Shown: piece after piece, positions 1-5,230 of the stretch
How positions within the stretch are numbered: position 1 is the stretch's first letter
How the letters are laid out: the number at the start of each line of letters is the position of its first letter
Origin: an uncultured Bryobacterales bacterium
GTDB lineage: Bacteria; Acidobacteriota; Terriglobia; Bryobacterales; UBA6623
Assembly: GCA_946887065.1 (NCBI GenBank)
Contig: CAMPKL010000307.1
Coordinates: forward strand, 1 to 5,230
Length of the DNA: 5,230 nt
Direction: 5' to 3'
Notes under the pieces: generated by a model
The model's database searches: none
What the model saw: only the letters and a program-made list of their open reading frames with translations
What the model was told of the DNA's origin: nothing
Translations under genes and position numbers: made by a program

Positions 1-159
1 TTTCTATTTGGCGTTGACACTTGCCGGCTTCCTGCCCCCGAGCGCCGCAGCTTCGCATGCGGCAACGCCAAGATCGAGAACCCCCGGATTACCCGGGAGA
101 TGATTGATCAAGAGGCGGAGGCTCTCAACCAGGAGGTCTCTGCCACGCAAAATCTGTAG
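1..159 (+). CDS. C-terminal tail of an unrecognised protein, cut by the left edge
   Basis: Frame 1 is open from the first base to a TAG at 157-159, giving the last 52 residues of a protein that starts outside the window. I do not recognise the family. The tail is hydrophilic and ends in an acidic, probably helical stretch (MIDQEAEALNQEV, about residues 34-46). Most codons from about position 40 onward end in G or C, as expected for a coding frame in a GC-rich genome, whereas frame 2 over the same bases shows this less clearly. Independent support comes from a second, diverged copy of codons 33-42 at 211-240: most of its base differences fall at third codon positions and are synonymous in this frame. 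No signal peptide or membrane segment can be judged from so short a tail. The frame could still be open by chance, so confidence is moderate. Confidence 0.42.
   Translation, partial: FLFGVDTCRLPAPERRSFACGNAKIENPRITREMIDQEAEALNQEVSATQNL
98..127 (+). repeat. Imperfect direct repeat, copy 1 (inside the left-edge gene tail)
   Basis: This 30-base unit matches positions 211-240 at 25 of 30 bases, at an offset of 113. In the frame of the left-edge CDS it encodes MIDQEAEAL. Confidence 0.7.
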
Positions 160-166
160 CCTGTCC

Positions 167-206
167 CCGGTTTTCCCCGTTTTCCAGTTTCAGTTTTCTC
201 AGTTTT
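167..206 (+). repeat. T-rich run of short degenerate repeats
   Basis: A block of about 40 bases made of loosely repeated GTTTTCC, AGTTTC and CAGTTTTC units, with T tracts of three or four every six to nine bases. It sits between the two copies of the gene-tail repeat and differs in composition from both flanks. It lies just after the TAG at 157-159 but has no GC-rich stem before a single T tract, so it is not a convincing intrinsic terminator. It may be replication-slippage product or intrinsically curved DNA; no function can be assigned. Confidence 0.55.
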
Positions 207-210
207 CGAA

Positions 211-269
211 AGATGATCGACCAGCAGGCGGAGGCCCTCACCAGAAGACCGCCACCGCACAAGAACTAG
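211..269 (+). pseudogene. Relic second copy of a gene tail
   Basis: Positions 211-240 repeat 98-127. Read in the matching phase, they give KMIDQQAEALTRR and then stop at TAG 267-269. Differences from the first copy are mainly synonymous third-base changes (ATT/ATC, GAT/GAC, CAA/CAG, GCT/GCC), plus E to Q and N to T. This suggests both copies diverged while coding. Upstream of the copy the frame runs into the T-rich repeat block and codes only a low-complexity run of S, F and P, so no credible gene body is attached. The likeliest reading is the 3' end of a deleted paralogue, or a scar left when a neighbouring segment inserted or was lost. Confidence 0.4.
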
Positions 270-288
270 CTGCTCTGGGTACAGCTTT

Positions 289-321
289 ACACAAAGTTCG
301 TTTTATGATAGAACTTCGTGT
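289..321 (+). promoter_or_regulatory. Inverted-repeat operator candidate with a -10-like box, abutting the HTH gene
   Basis: ACACAAAGTTC (289-299) and GAACTTCGTGT (311-321) are complementary at 10 of 11 positions around an 11-base spacer; the T at 288 and A at 322 add one more pair. The arm centres are 22 bp apart, about two helical turns, as expected for a dimeric XRE-type repressor. The spacer holds TATGAT (304-309), a good -10 hexamer. No -35 lies at 16-18 bp; TTTACA at 286-291 is only 12 bp away. If TATGAT is used, transcription would begin within about ten bases of the ATG at 322. That fits the absence of a Shine-Dalgarno there and suggests a near-leaderless mRNA. Autoregulation by the downstream HTH protein is inferred. 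Confidence 0.5.
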
Positions 322-888
322 ATGAGCCGTGCGGAATTGCGGGACATCCTCACCAGCCTAGAACTGACACAGGCAGACCTCGCTGCCCTGGTAGGACTAA
401 CACCCCGGGCGGTCTCATCGTGGATGTCGGGCGAAAGGGAAGTCCCCGGTCCTGTCGAAGCGTACCTCGGTCTCCTTGGCGCTGCGCCGCAAAGCGTGCG
501 TCAGGAAGAGTTGAAACGGCTCAAGAGAAAGGAGAACAAAATGCGAGAAGGGATCTATAGTGTGGCTTACGGTTCCATTGCTGGCGAAGGTTATGGAGTC
601 TTGATTCTGGAAGGCGGCCGCGCCTATGGCGCTGACCCGTTTGGTGGGAAGTATGACGGCGACTACGTGTTTAACGAAACTTCCGAACTTGTTGAGTTGA
701 AACTCAAGCTCAACTTCGCTGCCAATTCACCTGCCGTTTTTGGCGTGTGCCTACCACATGAATGGTCGATCGACGTCACCGCGACTCTTGACCCCACTCT
801 CGATGAGGGACGAACGACAATCAAGAATCCTGTGGGCCCCGATATCGATGTGAATTACACCTATCTTAGGGGGCTTCTTGAAACGTAA
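322..888 (+). CDS. XRE-type HTH fused to a GrlR-like regulatory domain
   Basis: This 188-residue protein has two parts. Residues about 6-54 form a lambda-repressor-like helix-turn-helix: LTQADLAALVG is helix 2, TPRAVSSWMSGERE covers the turn and recognition helix, and PGPVEAYLGLL is the closing helix. A basic, charged linker follows (about 60-73, rich in K, R and E). Residues 74-188 resemble the GrlR family of small lipocalin-like beta-barrel regulators: they open with GIYSVAYGSIAGEGYGVLILEGGR, continue through alternating polar and apolar strands, and have the family's usual length of about 115 residues. GrlR itself restrains a type III secretion activator in enteropathogenic E. coli, but the wider family is spread over bacteria without that system, and no secretion gene is visible here. 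The ATG at 322 is chosen because it begins the HTH and directly follows the inverted repeat. It has no Shine-Dalgarno. The gene may regulate itself and the PIN gene 147 bases downstream; that is inference. Confidence 0.82.
   Translation: MSRAELRDILTSLELTQADLAALVGLTPRAVSSWMSGEREVPGPVEAYLGLLGAAPQSVRQEELKRLKRKENKMREGIYSVAYGSIAGEGYGVLILEGGRAYGADPFGGKYDGDYVFNETSELVELKLKLNFAANSPAVFGVCLPHEWSIDVTATLDPTLDEGRTTIKNPVGPDIDVNYTYLRGLLET
528..534 (+). promoter_or_regulatory. Internal ribosome-binding site for a separate GrlR-like domain (541-888)
   Basis: AAAGGAG stands six bases before the ATG at 541-543, which is in frame with the upstream HTH and is codon 74. This is the best Shine-Dalgarno/start pair in the left half of the window, much better than that of the full-length start at 322, and it falls exactly where the HTH linker ends and the GrlR-like domain begins. 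A 115-residue stand-alone domain is therefore likely to be made as well as, or instead of, the fusion. Confidence 0.6.
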
Positions 889-905
889 AGATCCCAGTTG
901 CAGGC

Positions 906-928
906 CGATTCGGCTACGGTTCGAATCG
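906..928 (+). repeat. Perfect 7-bp inverted repeat after the HTH-GrlR gene
   Basis: CGATTCG (906-912) and CGAATCG (922-928) are perfectly complementary around a 9-base spacer, 18 bases after the stop codon of the HTH-GrlR gene. No T tract follows, so a standard intrinsic terminator is not supported. It could be a weak transcript-end hairpin or a protein-binding site in the 147-base gap before the PIN gene. Confidence 0.35.
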
Positions 929-1001
929 AATGTCTAGAACATAGGCCCGCTCGACACTTGCGGCTCCTTCGGCGGTCACCTTCGGCCTAAGTAGGGCCAC
1001 A

Positions 1002-1019
1002 GTTGAAGGGATGTTCAAC
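1002..1019 (+). promoter_or_regulatory. Short inverted repeat just upstream of the PIN gene start
   Basis: GTTGAA (1002-1007) and TTCAAC (1014-1019) are perfectly complementary around a 6-base spacer and end 16 bases before the chosen ATG at 1036. The position would suit an operator or a translation-control hairpin. The arms share only a loose likeness with those at 289-321. No convincing -35/-10 pair is visible between 889 and 1035. Confidence 0.25.
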
Positions 1020-1035
1020 AATAAGAGTAGAAACG

Positions 1036-3198
1036 ATGAATAATTCGACTGCGTTATCGCCAGAACTGGTCTCTCTCGTTCACCACATTGAGCTGAACAA
1101 GGAGGGCTGGTGGGAACAAGCGATGGGGCGCCTTGTGCTGACCGCTCTTTGGGCCGGAAGAGATCGCGTTGCCCTCACAGTCGATGATATAGTCGCTACC
1201 CTAAGCGGCGACTTTCGGATGGCCGTAGATACAGCTGTTGTCCGTCGCCACGCAGAAGCCCTCTCCGCTGCCGGTCGCCTCCTGCACCTGACGGATGGTC
1301 GTTACAAGTTAAGCGAAGATGAACTGGACAATTGCGAACGAGCGCTGGTTCAGTCGGCGGAACTGGAAGCCCGCGTTAAGCAGAGGTTTCAGCAACTGTC
1401 AGCGGAGATCTGCCCAAGTCTCGATCCCATCCAGTTGTGGAGTTCGCTTCATAGCGAGTTCCTGTTGCCCACCGTCAGCCAGATGGGAGCAAACACTTAC
1501 CACCTAATCACCGGCGGCGGCATCGACTTTGAGATGCCGCTGCTGCGAGGTTTCATTGACTCCTCGGGGCCCTCCAAGGAAGTTGAATTGCATCGTCTCG
1601 TGGGTGACTTCCTGAATCCCACGAACTCAGACGTCCGAAAGTATGTGCTCAGGCTGATGAACGCACATTTTGTTGTTCGGGCTGGCGGACTCAACGGCGA
1701 GACGATTAAACGGCTTGTCAGATCGGCGTCACAGCTACCTGACACTGTCTTGTTCTTCGATACCAACGTCCTTTTCTCCCTACTCGGTCTTCATGACAAC
1801 CCGGCAGACGAAGGTTCACTAGCTTTGGTCAATTTGGTGAGACAGATAGACAAGGAGATGCCAATTCGCCTCCGAGTGTTGCTTCCCACTCTCGACGAGA
1901 TGAAGAAAGCAATAACCGCTAGCCAGGAGACGGTGCTCAACATGCGTATCTCACCTCAGCTGATTGACAAAGCTGCAGGGTCGGGAATTTCAGGCATCAC
2001 CGAAAAGTTCTTGAGACTTGCTGCTGGGCGCGACACGAGAGTCTCACCAGCCGATTATTTCGAGCCATATCTCAACAACCTCTTGACAATCTTACGAGGA
2101 AAGGGCGTCGAGATCTTCAGCCAAGACCTCCGCGGCTATGGGAAACGCCAGGATGTTATCGACGACCTGCTGCAGCAGCTAGAATTCGAGCGGGCTAAAT
2201 ACGGCGAACGCGCGAAAAACTACGAACGCCTCGAGCACGATATGGTTCTGTGGCATTTGGTCAAGGACAAGAGACCTGTTCGTGTCGAGTCCCCGGTCGA
2301 TGCAGCCTATTGGATCGTCACCGCCGACTATCGCCTGTTAGGCTTCGATGCGCACAAGCAGCAACAGAATTCTACGGCTGTGCCTATTTGCCTTCACCCA
2401 ACCACTTTGACTCAACTCCTACAGTTTTGGGTTCCACAAACCGACGAGTTCGAGCAAGCATTACTTAGCACTATGCGCCTCCCGACTGTGCTTGCCGCTC
2501 AAGACAGCGATGCGGAACGGGTCTCGTTGAGAATACTCAATGCACTCAGCACGTTTGAGAACATAGGCGACCTACCGCCAGACACGACGACGCGGATTCT
2601 TCTGAATGATGCACTCCGCCAGAAACTCAAGGTTGAGGATGACATATCCAAGCAGGTCGAACTTGTCCGCGAGGCTCTAGTAGAGGACAACAAAAGATTC
2701 GAGGCGAGTCTGGAAGAAGAACGGAACCGGGCCTTGCAACTTGAGAAGAAGCAAGATGGCCTAGCGACTCAGTTGTCCTGCGCCGCAGAGAAGGTCGAGT
2801 CACTTGAGAAGACCCTGAAAGATCAACAGAAGGTCGCAGCCGAGAAGCAAAAGGACATTGAGTCACTTGAAACGCGGTTGGCATGTGCGGAGGAGGATGC
2901 GCACAGGGGACGTTTCATATGGGTATGGGCATCAATCCTAGTCGCCGTTTGTTTGCTTGTGACGGTGGGTCTCCGCAGGATCGGCATTCAGAGCAAGTTC
3001 ATAGTTCTCGCTGACGCAGCCGTTGTCATCTTGTGGTTGCTGGCAGCGGAATATGCTGGCGGTCGAACGCCAGCTGTCGCGGTATGGAGGCCTTACTTGT
3101 TCCTGCAGCGGATACGAATCGCCGTCTACAGCGTGGTCCTTGCTCCGGCGATCGGAAACGCTGCGTGGGACTGGCTAAAGGCAGTGTTGAAGAACTAG
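1036..3198 (+). CDS. Large wHTH-PIN-coiled-coil membrane protein, putative ribonuclease
   Basis: A 720-residue protein from ATG 1036; TTG 1003 is in frame but codes nothing recognisable, while a weak AAGAG (1023-1027) precedes 1036. Residues about 35-95 look like a winged helix (LTVDDIVATLS, then VRRHAEALSAAGRLLHLTDGRYKL). Residues about 237-445 form a PIN-type nuclease domain: LFFDTNVLFSLL gives Asp242 and Asn244, LLPTLDEM gives Glu288, EHDMVLWHLV gives Asp402, and WIVTADYRLLGFD gives Asp431. This is the full acidic set for metal-dependent RNA cleavage, with a helical insertion of over 100 residues between the second and third acids. Residues about 530-622 are a charged coiled coil. Hydrophobic segments at about 625-646, 655-676 and perhaps 695-718 should anchor the C-terminus in the membrane, leaving the nuclease cytoplasmic. 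I do not recognise this exact architecture. GC is lower than in aspS, suggesting transfer. Nuclease activity and any defence role are inferred. Confidence 0.85.
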   Translation: MNNSTALSPELVSLVHHIELNKEGWWEQAMGRLVLTALWAGRDRVALTVDDIVATLSGDFRMAVDTAVVRRHAEALSAAGRLLHLTDGRYKLSEDELDNCERALVQSAELEARVKQRFQQLSAEICPSLDPIQLWSSLHSEFLLPTVSQMGANTYHLITGGGIDFEMPLLRGFIDSSGPSKEVELHRLVGDFLNPTNSDVRKYVLRLMNAHFVVRAGGLNGETIKRLVRSASQLPDTVLFFDTNVLFSLLGLHDNPADEGSLALVNLVRQIDKEMPIRLRVLLPTLDEMKKAITASQETVLNMRISPQLIDKAAGSGISGITEKFLRLAAGRDTRVSPADYFEPYLNNLLTILRGKGVEIFSQDLRGYGKRQDVIDDLLQQLEFERAKYGERAKNYERLEHDMVLWHLVKDKRPVRVESPVDAAYWIVTADYRLLGFDAHKQQQNSTAVPICLHPTTLTQLLQFWVPQTDEFEQALLSTMRLPTVLAAQDSDAERVSLRILNALSTFENIGDLPPDTTTRILLNDALRQKLKVEDDISKQVELVREALVEDNKRFEASLEEERNRALQLEKKQDGLATQLSCAAEKVESLEKTLKDQQKVAAEKQKDIESLETRLACAEEDAHRGRFIWVWASILVAVCLLVTVGLRRIGIQSKFIVLADAAVVILWLLAAEYAGGRTPAVAVWRPYLFLQRIRIAVYSVVLAPAIGNAAWDWLKAVLKN

Positions 3199-3257
3199 AT
3201 CTTGTCTCGAAGTTCACGGAGCCGGCGACAATCCCAACACTGGTCGTGAAGACCCTA

Positions 3258-3289
3258 CGAGCCATCCGGAGCTATCCGGGACGGGCTCG
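3258..3289 (+). repeat. Two-part stem-loop downstream of the PIN gene
   Basis: CGAGCC (3258-3263) pairs perfectly with GGCTCG (3284-3289). Inside it CCGGA (3266-3270) pairs with TCCGG (3275-3279) around the loop GCTA, with a small asymmetric internal loop between the two stems. The hairpin is GC-rich and begins 59 bases after the PIN gene stop. It lacks a following T tract, so it may be a factor-assisted or non-canonical transcript end, or a processing barrier, rather than a classical terminator. Confidence 0.4.
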
Positions 3290-3295
3290 CATTAC

Positions 3296-3364
3296 GCCGA
3301 TCAGCTGGGATCAGTGACACGCGCGAGATCGGCCAGCTTGACAATCCGGGCAGACGGGCCGATC
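3296..3364 (+). promoter_or_regulatory. Three phased GCCGATC half-sites: operator candidate of the toxin-antitoxin operon
   Basis: GCCGATC occurs at 3296-3302, its reverse complement GATCGGC at 3327-3333, and GCCGATC again at 3358-3364. The start-to-start distance is exactly 31 bp both times, about three helical turns, with alternating orientation. The second and third sites extend to a perfect 8-bp inverted repeat, GATCGGCC (3327-3334) and GGCCGATC (3357-3364). The array ends 36 bases before the antitoxin ATG, as expected for an autoregulatory operator bound by the HTH antitoxin or the toxin-antitoxin complex. Binding is inferred from position and symmetry. Confidence 0.5.
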
Positions 3365-3369
3365 ATAAA
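3338..3369 (+). promoter_or_regulatory. Possible promoter of the toxin-antitoxin operon
   Basis: TTGACA at 3338-3343 is a perfect consensus -35 hexamer lying between the second and third half-sites. The -10 is uncertain: CATAAA (3364-3369) matches four of six bases but at a long 20-bp spacing, and GATCAT at the ideal 17 bp is a poor match. Overlap with the inverted repeat would let a bound repressor block RNA polymerase. Confidence 0.4.
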
Positions 3370-3387
3370 GTTGCGTTTATAGCGTTT

Positions 3388-3391
3388 GAGG
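3388..3391 (+). promoter_or_regulatory. Ribosome-binding site deciding the antitoxin start
   Basis: GAGG lies nine bases before ATG 3401 and overlaps the alternative in-frame TTG at 3386. It therefore favours the ATG as the start. Confidence 0.5.
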
Positions 3392-3400
3392 CTTATCGCA

Positions 3401-3847
3401 ATGTCCGTTGCCGAACCGTTGCTCATCCCCGACTCTGAGTCGGAACAAGTCGAGCTTCTCCGTCAGATGATGGAGACGGGCGAGGCTCAGCTTGTCGGCC
3501 CGAAAGGGCAACAGCGCCGGATTCCGGAGGATGTTTACCAGCTTTTCCTGCGGGTGTTGGAGCACCTCAAGCGCGGGCAGGGCGTCTCGATCGTCCCGTA
3601 CAATCAACAACTCACGACGCAGGCTGCAGCCGACTTGCTTGGCGTTTCCCGGCAGTATTTCGTGCGCCTGCTGGAGGACGGCAAGGTTCCGTTCCACAAA
3701 GTGGGGACGCATCGCCGCGTGCTGTTGAAAGACCTACTTGCCTTCAAAGAGCGGCGCGACCGCAGTCGCCGCAAGGCGATCACGGACATGGCGCGCGAAG
3801 CTAGCGACGCAGGCGTGTACGACAAGATTCCCGATCCCGATGGCTAA
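3401..3847 (+). CDS. Excisionase-type HTH antitoxin of a PIN-toxin pair
   Basis: A 148-residue protein. Residues about 71-115 are an excisionase/MerR-like helix-turn-helix (HTH_17 type): LTTQAAADLLGVSRQYFVRLL, then DGKVPFHKVGTHRRVLLKDLLAF, where the short wing and the K/H/R-rich strand are typical. The N-terminal 60 residues are mostly helical and acidic and carry no family I can name. The C-terminal tail (about 116-148) is basic, then acidic, ending DKIPDPDG; in such antitoxins this region usually embraces the toxin. The gene lies directly upstream of a PIN-domain gene and overlaps it by 8 bases (ATGGCTAA), a strong sign of a toxin-antitoxin operon with coupled translation. By analogy it neutralises the toxin and represses the operon, probably through the phased half-sites at 3296-3364. 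The family is commonly seen beside PIN_3 toxins; calling it an antitoxin rests on context. Confidence 0.85.
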   Translation: MSVAEPLLIPDSESEQVELLRQMMETGEAQLVGPKGQQRRIPEDVYQLFLRVLEHLKRGQGVSIVPYNQQLTTQAAADLLGVSRQYFVRLLEDGKVPFHKVGTHRRVLLKDLLAFKERRDRSRRKAITDMAREASDAGVYDKIPDPDG

Positions 3848-4397
3848 CTTTGCGGCGTTGCTCGACGCCTGCGTCCTTGTCCCGGCCGCTTTGCGCGATA
3901 CCCTGTTACGGTTTGCCGAATCCCCTTCGTTCTACCAGCCTTGCTGGTCCGGGCAGATTATTGCGGAGACGCGGAAGGCTCTCCTGAAAAAGATCGGCCT
4001 CACCGAGCCGCAGGCGGATCGTCTCATCGACCAGCTCCGCGAGCATTTCCCAGAGGCTTGGATCGCCGAATACGAGCCGTTTATCGATTCGATGACCAAT
4101 CATCCCGGCGACCGCCATGTGCTTGCCGCGGCGACGAAGGCAGGGGCCCAAACGATCGTCACGTTCAACGTCAAGCACTTCCCCGCCAAGGTGTTGGAAC
4201 CGCTCGGCATCGAAGCGCAAACGCCGGACGAATTTCTTGTTCACCAGTTTCACCTGCGCCCGCGATTGGCAGCCGTCAGGGTATCGGAACAGGCGGCGGG
4301 CATTGGACGCTCCGCCGCCGAAACTCTGGACACGCTGGCCCAGATGGTTCCCGAGTTTGCCAAGCTGATCGCCAAGCAATTGGAGAAAGACTCGTGA
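3840..4397 (+). CDS. PIN_3/VapC-like toxin, putative ribonuclease
   Basis: A 185-residue protein. The frame is open further upstream, but the ATG at 3840 gives a domain-correct start (MANFAALLDACVLVP) and the 8-base overlap with the antitoxin stop, so longer starts are rejected. The PIN fold covers residues about 4-125. Asp9 lies in LLDACVLVP, Glu43 in QIIAETRKAL and Asp91 in GDRHVLAAA, followed by IVTFNVKHFP. In that last motif Asn110 stands where most PIN nucleases have a fourth Asp; TFN is usual in this subfamily, so it need not mean loss of activity. Residues about 136-185 form a helical extension beyond a minimal VapC of about 130 residues. VapC-type toxins cut specific RNAs such as tRNA or rRNA in the cytoplasm when the antitoxin is degraded; the target here is unknown. 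There is no clear Shine-Dalgarno, so translation is probably coupled to the antitoxin. The gene converges on aspS with 33 bases between them. Confidence 0.87.
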   Translation: MANFAALLDACVLVPAALRDTLLRFAESPSFYQPCWSGQIIAETRKALLKKIGLTEPQADRLIDQLREHFPEAWIAEYEPFIDSMTNHPGDRHVLAAATKAGAQTIVTFNVKHFPAKVLEPLGIEAQTPDEFLVHQFHLRPRLAAVRVSEQAAGIGRSAAETLDTLAQMVPEFAKLIAKQLEKDS

Positions 4398-4430
4398 CCC
4401 TGGAGTGGGCCTGACTATGTGTTGAGGCTG

Positions 4431-5230
<800 letters not shown>

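Noticed and set aside
104..325. Open frame of 73 codons overlapping the start of the HTH gene in an ATGA junction
   Set aside because: It runs through both repeat copies and the T-rich block in a different phase from the tail-coding frames, codes low-complexity basic sequence, and crosses the promoter-like inverted repeat.
692..707. TTGAGTT/AACTCAA inverted repeat with a 2-base centre
   Set aside because: It lies inside the GrlR-like coding sequence in a stretch of alternating Leu, Glu and Lys codons and has no positional reason to be regulatory.
918..927. GGTTCGAATC, resembling a tRNA T-loop
   Set aside because: The flanking bases do not form a 5-bp T-stem, and no acceptor, D or anticodon arm is present. 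It is explained by the CGATTCG/CGAATCG inverted repeat.
1003..1035. TTG start extending the PIN protein by 11 residues
   Set aside because: The extra residues show no domain, TTG is a weak start, and it lies inside a small inverted repeat; ATG 1036 is preferred, though not proven.
1011..1043. Ten-codon leader ORF overlapping the PIN gene start
   Set aside because: The GAAGGG directly abuts the ATG with no spacing, and the peptide has no attenuator-like residue run, so chance is likelier.
3192..3215. GAACT/AGTTC inverted repeat at the PIN gene stop
   Set aside because: Only 5-bp arms with a 14-base loop and no T tract; too weak for a terminator, and arm orientation is opposite to the 289-321 operator candidate.
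3033..3317. Plus-strand open frame overlapping the end of the PIN membrane gene
   Set aside because: It is out of frame with the membrane segments and runs through the intergenic hairpin and first half-site, with no domain.
3738..3839. Upstream extension of the PIN toxin frame
   Set aside because: It lies wholly within the antitoxin gene, adds basic low-information sequence before the PIN fold, and the ATG at 3840 gives the typical overlap.
3906..4379. Long minus-strand open frame opposite the PIN toxin
   Set aside because: It mirrors a well-supported PIN gene in GC-rich sequence and shows no recognisable domain; a typical antisense shadow.

Overview
The window looks like a bacterial chromosome of moderately high GC. 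The only gene that can be named outright is the C-terminal half of aspS (aspartyl-tRNA synthetase), on the minus strand at the right edge. The style of that AspRS and the overall composition would suit an Acidobacteriota-like soil bacterium. That placement is an impression, not a demonstration.

Layout from the left. Positions 1-159 hold an open frame that enters from outside and ends in TAG; its product is not recognised. About 50 bases after its stop, part of the same gene tail appears again (211-269) as an isolated fragment behind a T-rich run of short repeats, like a paralogue or recombination relic. From about 289 to 3198 lies a two-gene accessory module of visibly lower GC than aspS. Its first gene (322-888) encodes an XRE-type helix-turn-helix fused to a GrlR-like beta-barrel domain. 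An inverted repeat abuts its start codon, and a strong ribosome-binding site with an in-frame ATG lies exactly at the domain junction, so two products are possible. Its second gene (1036-3198) encodes a 720-residue protein with a putative winged helix, a PIN nuclease domain with all four acidic positions, a long coiled coil and two or three C-terminal membrane segments.

From 3199 to 3400 is a regulatory intergenic stretch. It has a strong stem-loop and three 7-bp half-sites of alternating orientation spaced exactly 31 bp apart, two of which bracket a TTGACA box. It leads into a two-gene toxin-antitoxin-like operon: an excisionase-type HTH protein (3401-3847) and a PIN_3/VapC-like protein (3840-4397) that overlap by 8 bases. 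The toxin-like gene converges on aspS with only 33 bases between the two stops.

How they may work together: both modules pair a predicted DNA-binding regulator with a predicted PIN-domain nuclease. The region beside aspS is therefore plausibly a small stress or defence island. The VapBC-like half is a familiar arrangement. The HTH-GrlR plus membrane-anchored PIN half is the less familiar one and the best candidate here for an undescribed system. A defence role is inference from domain architecture only.
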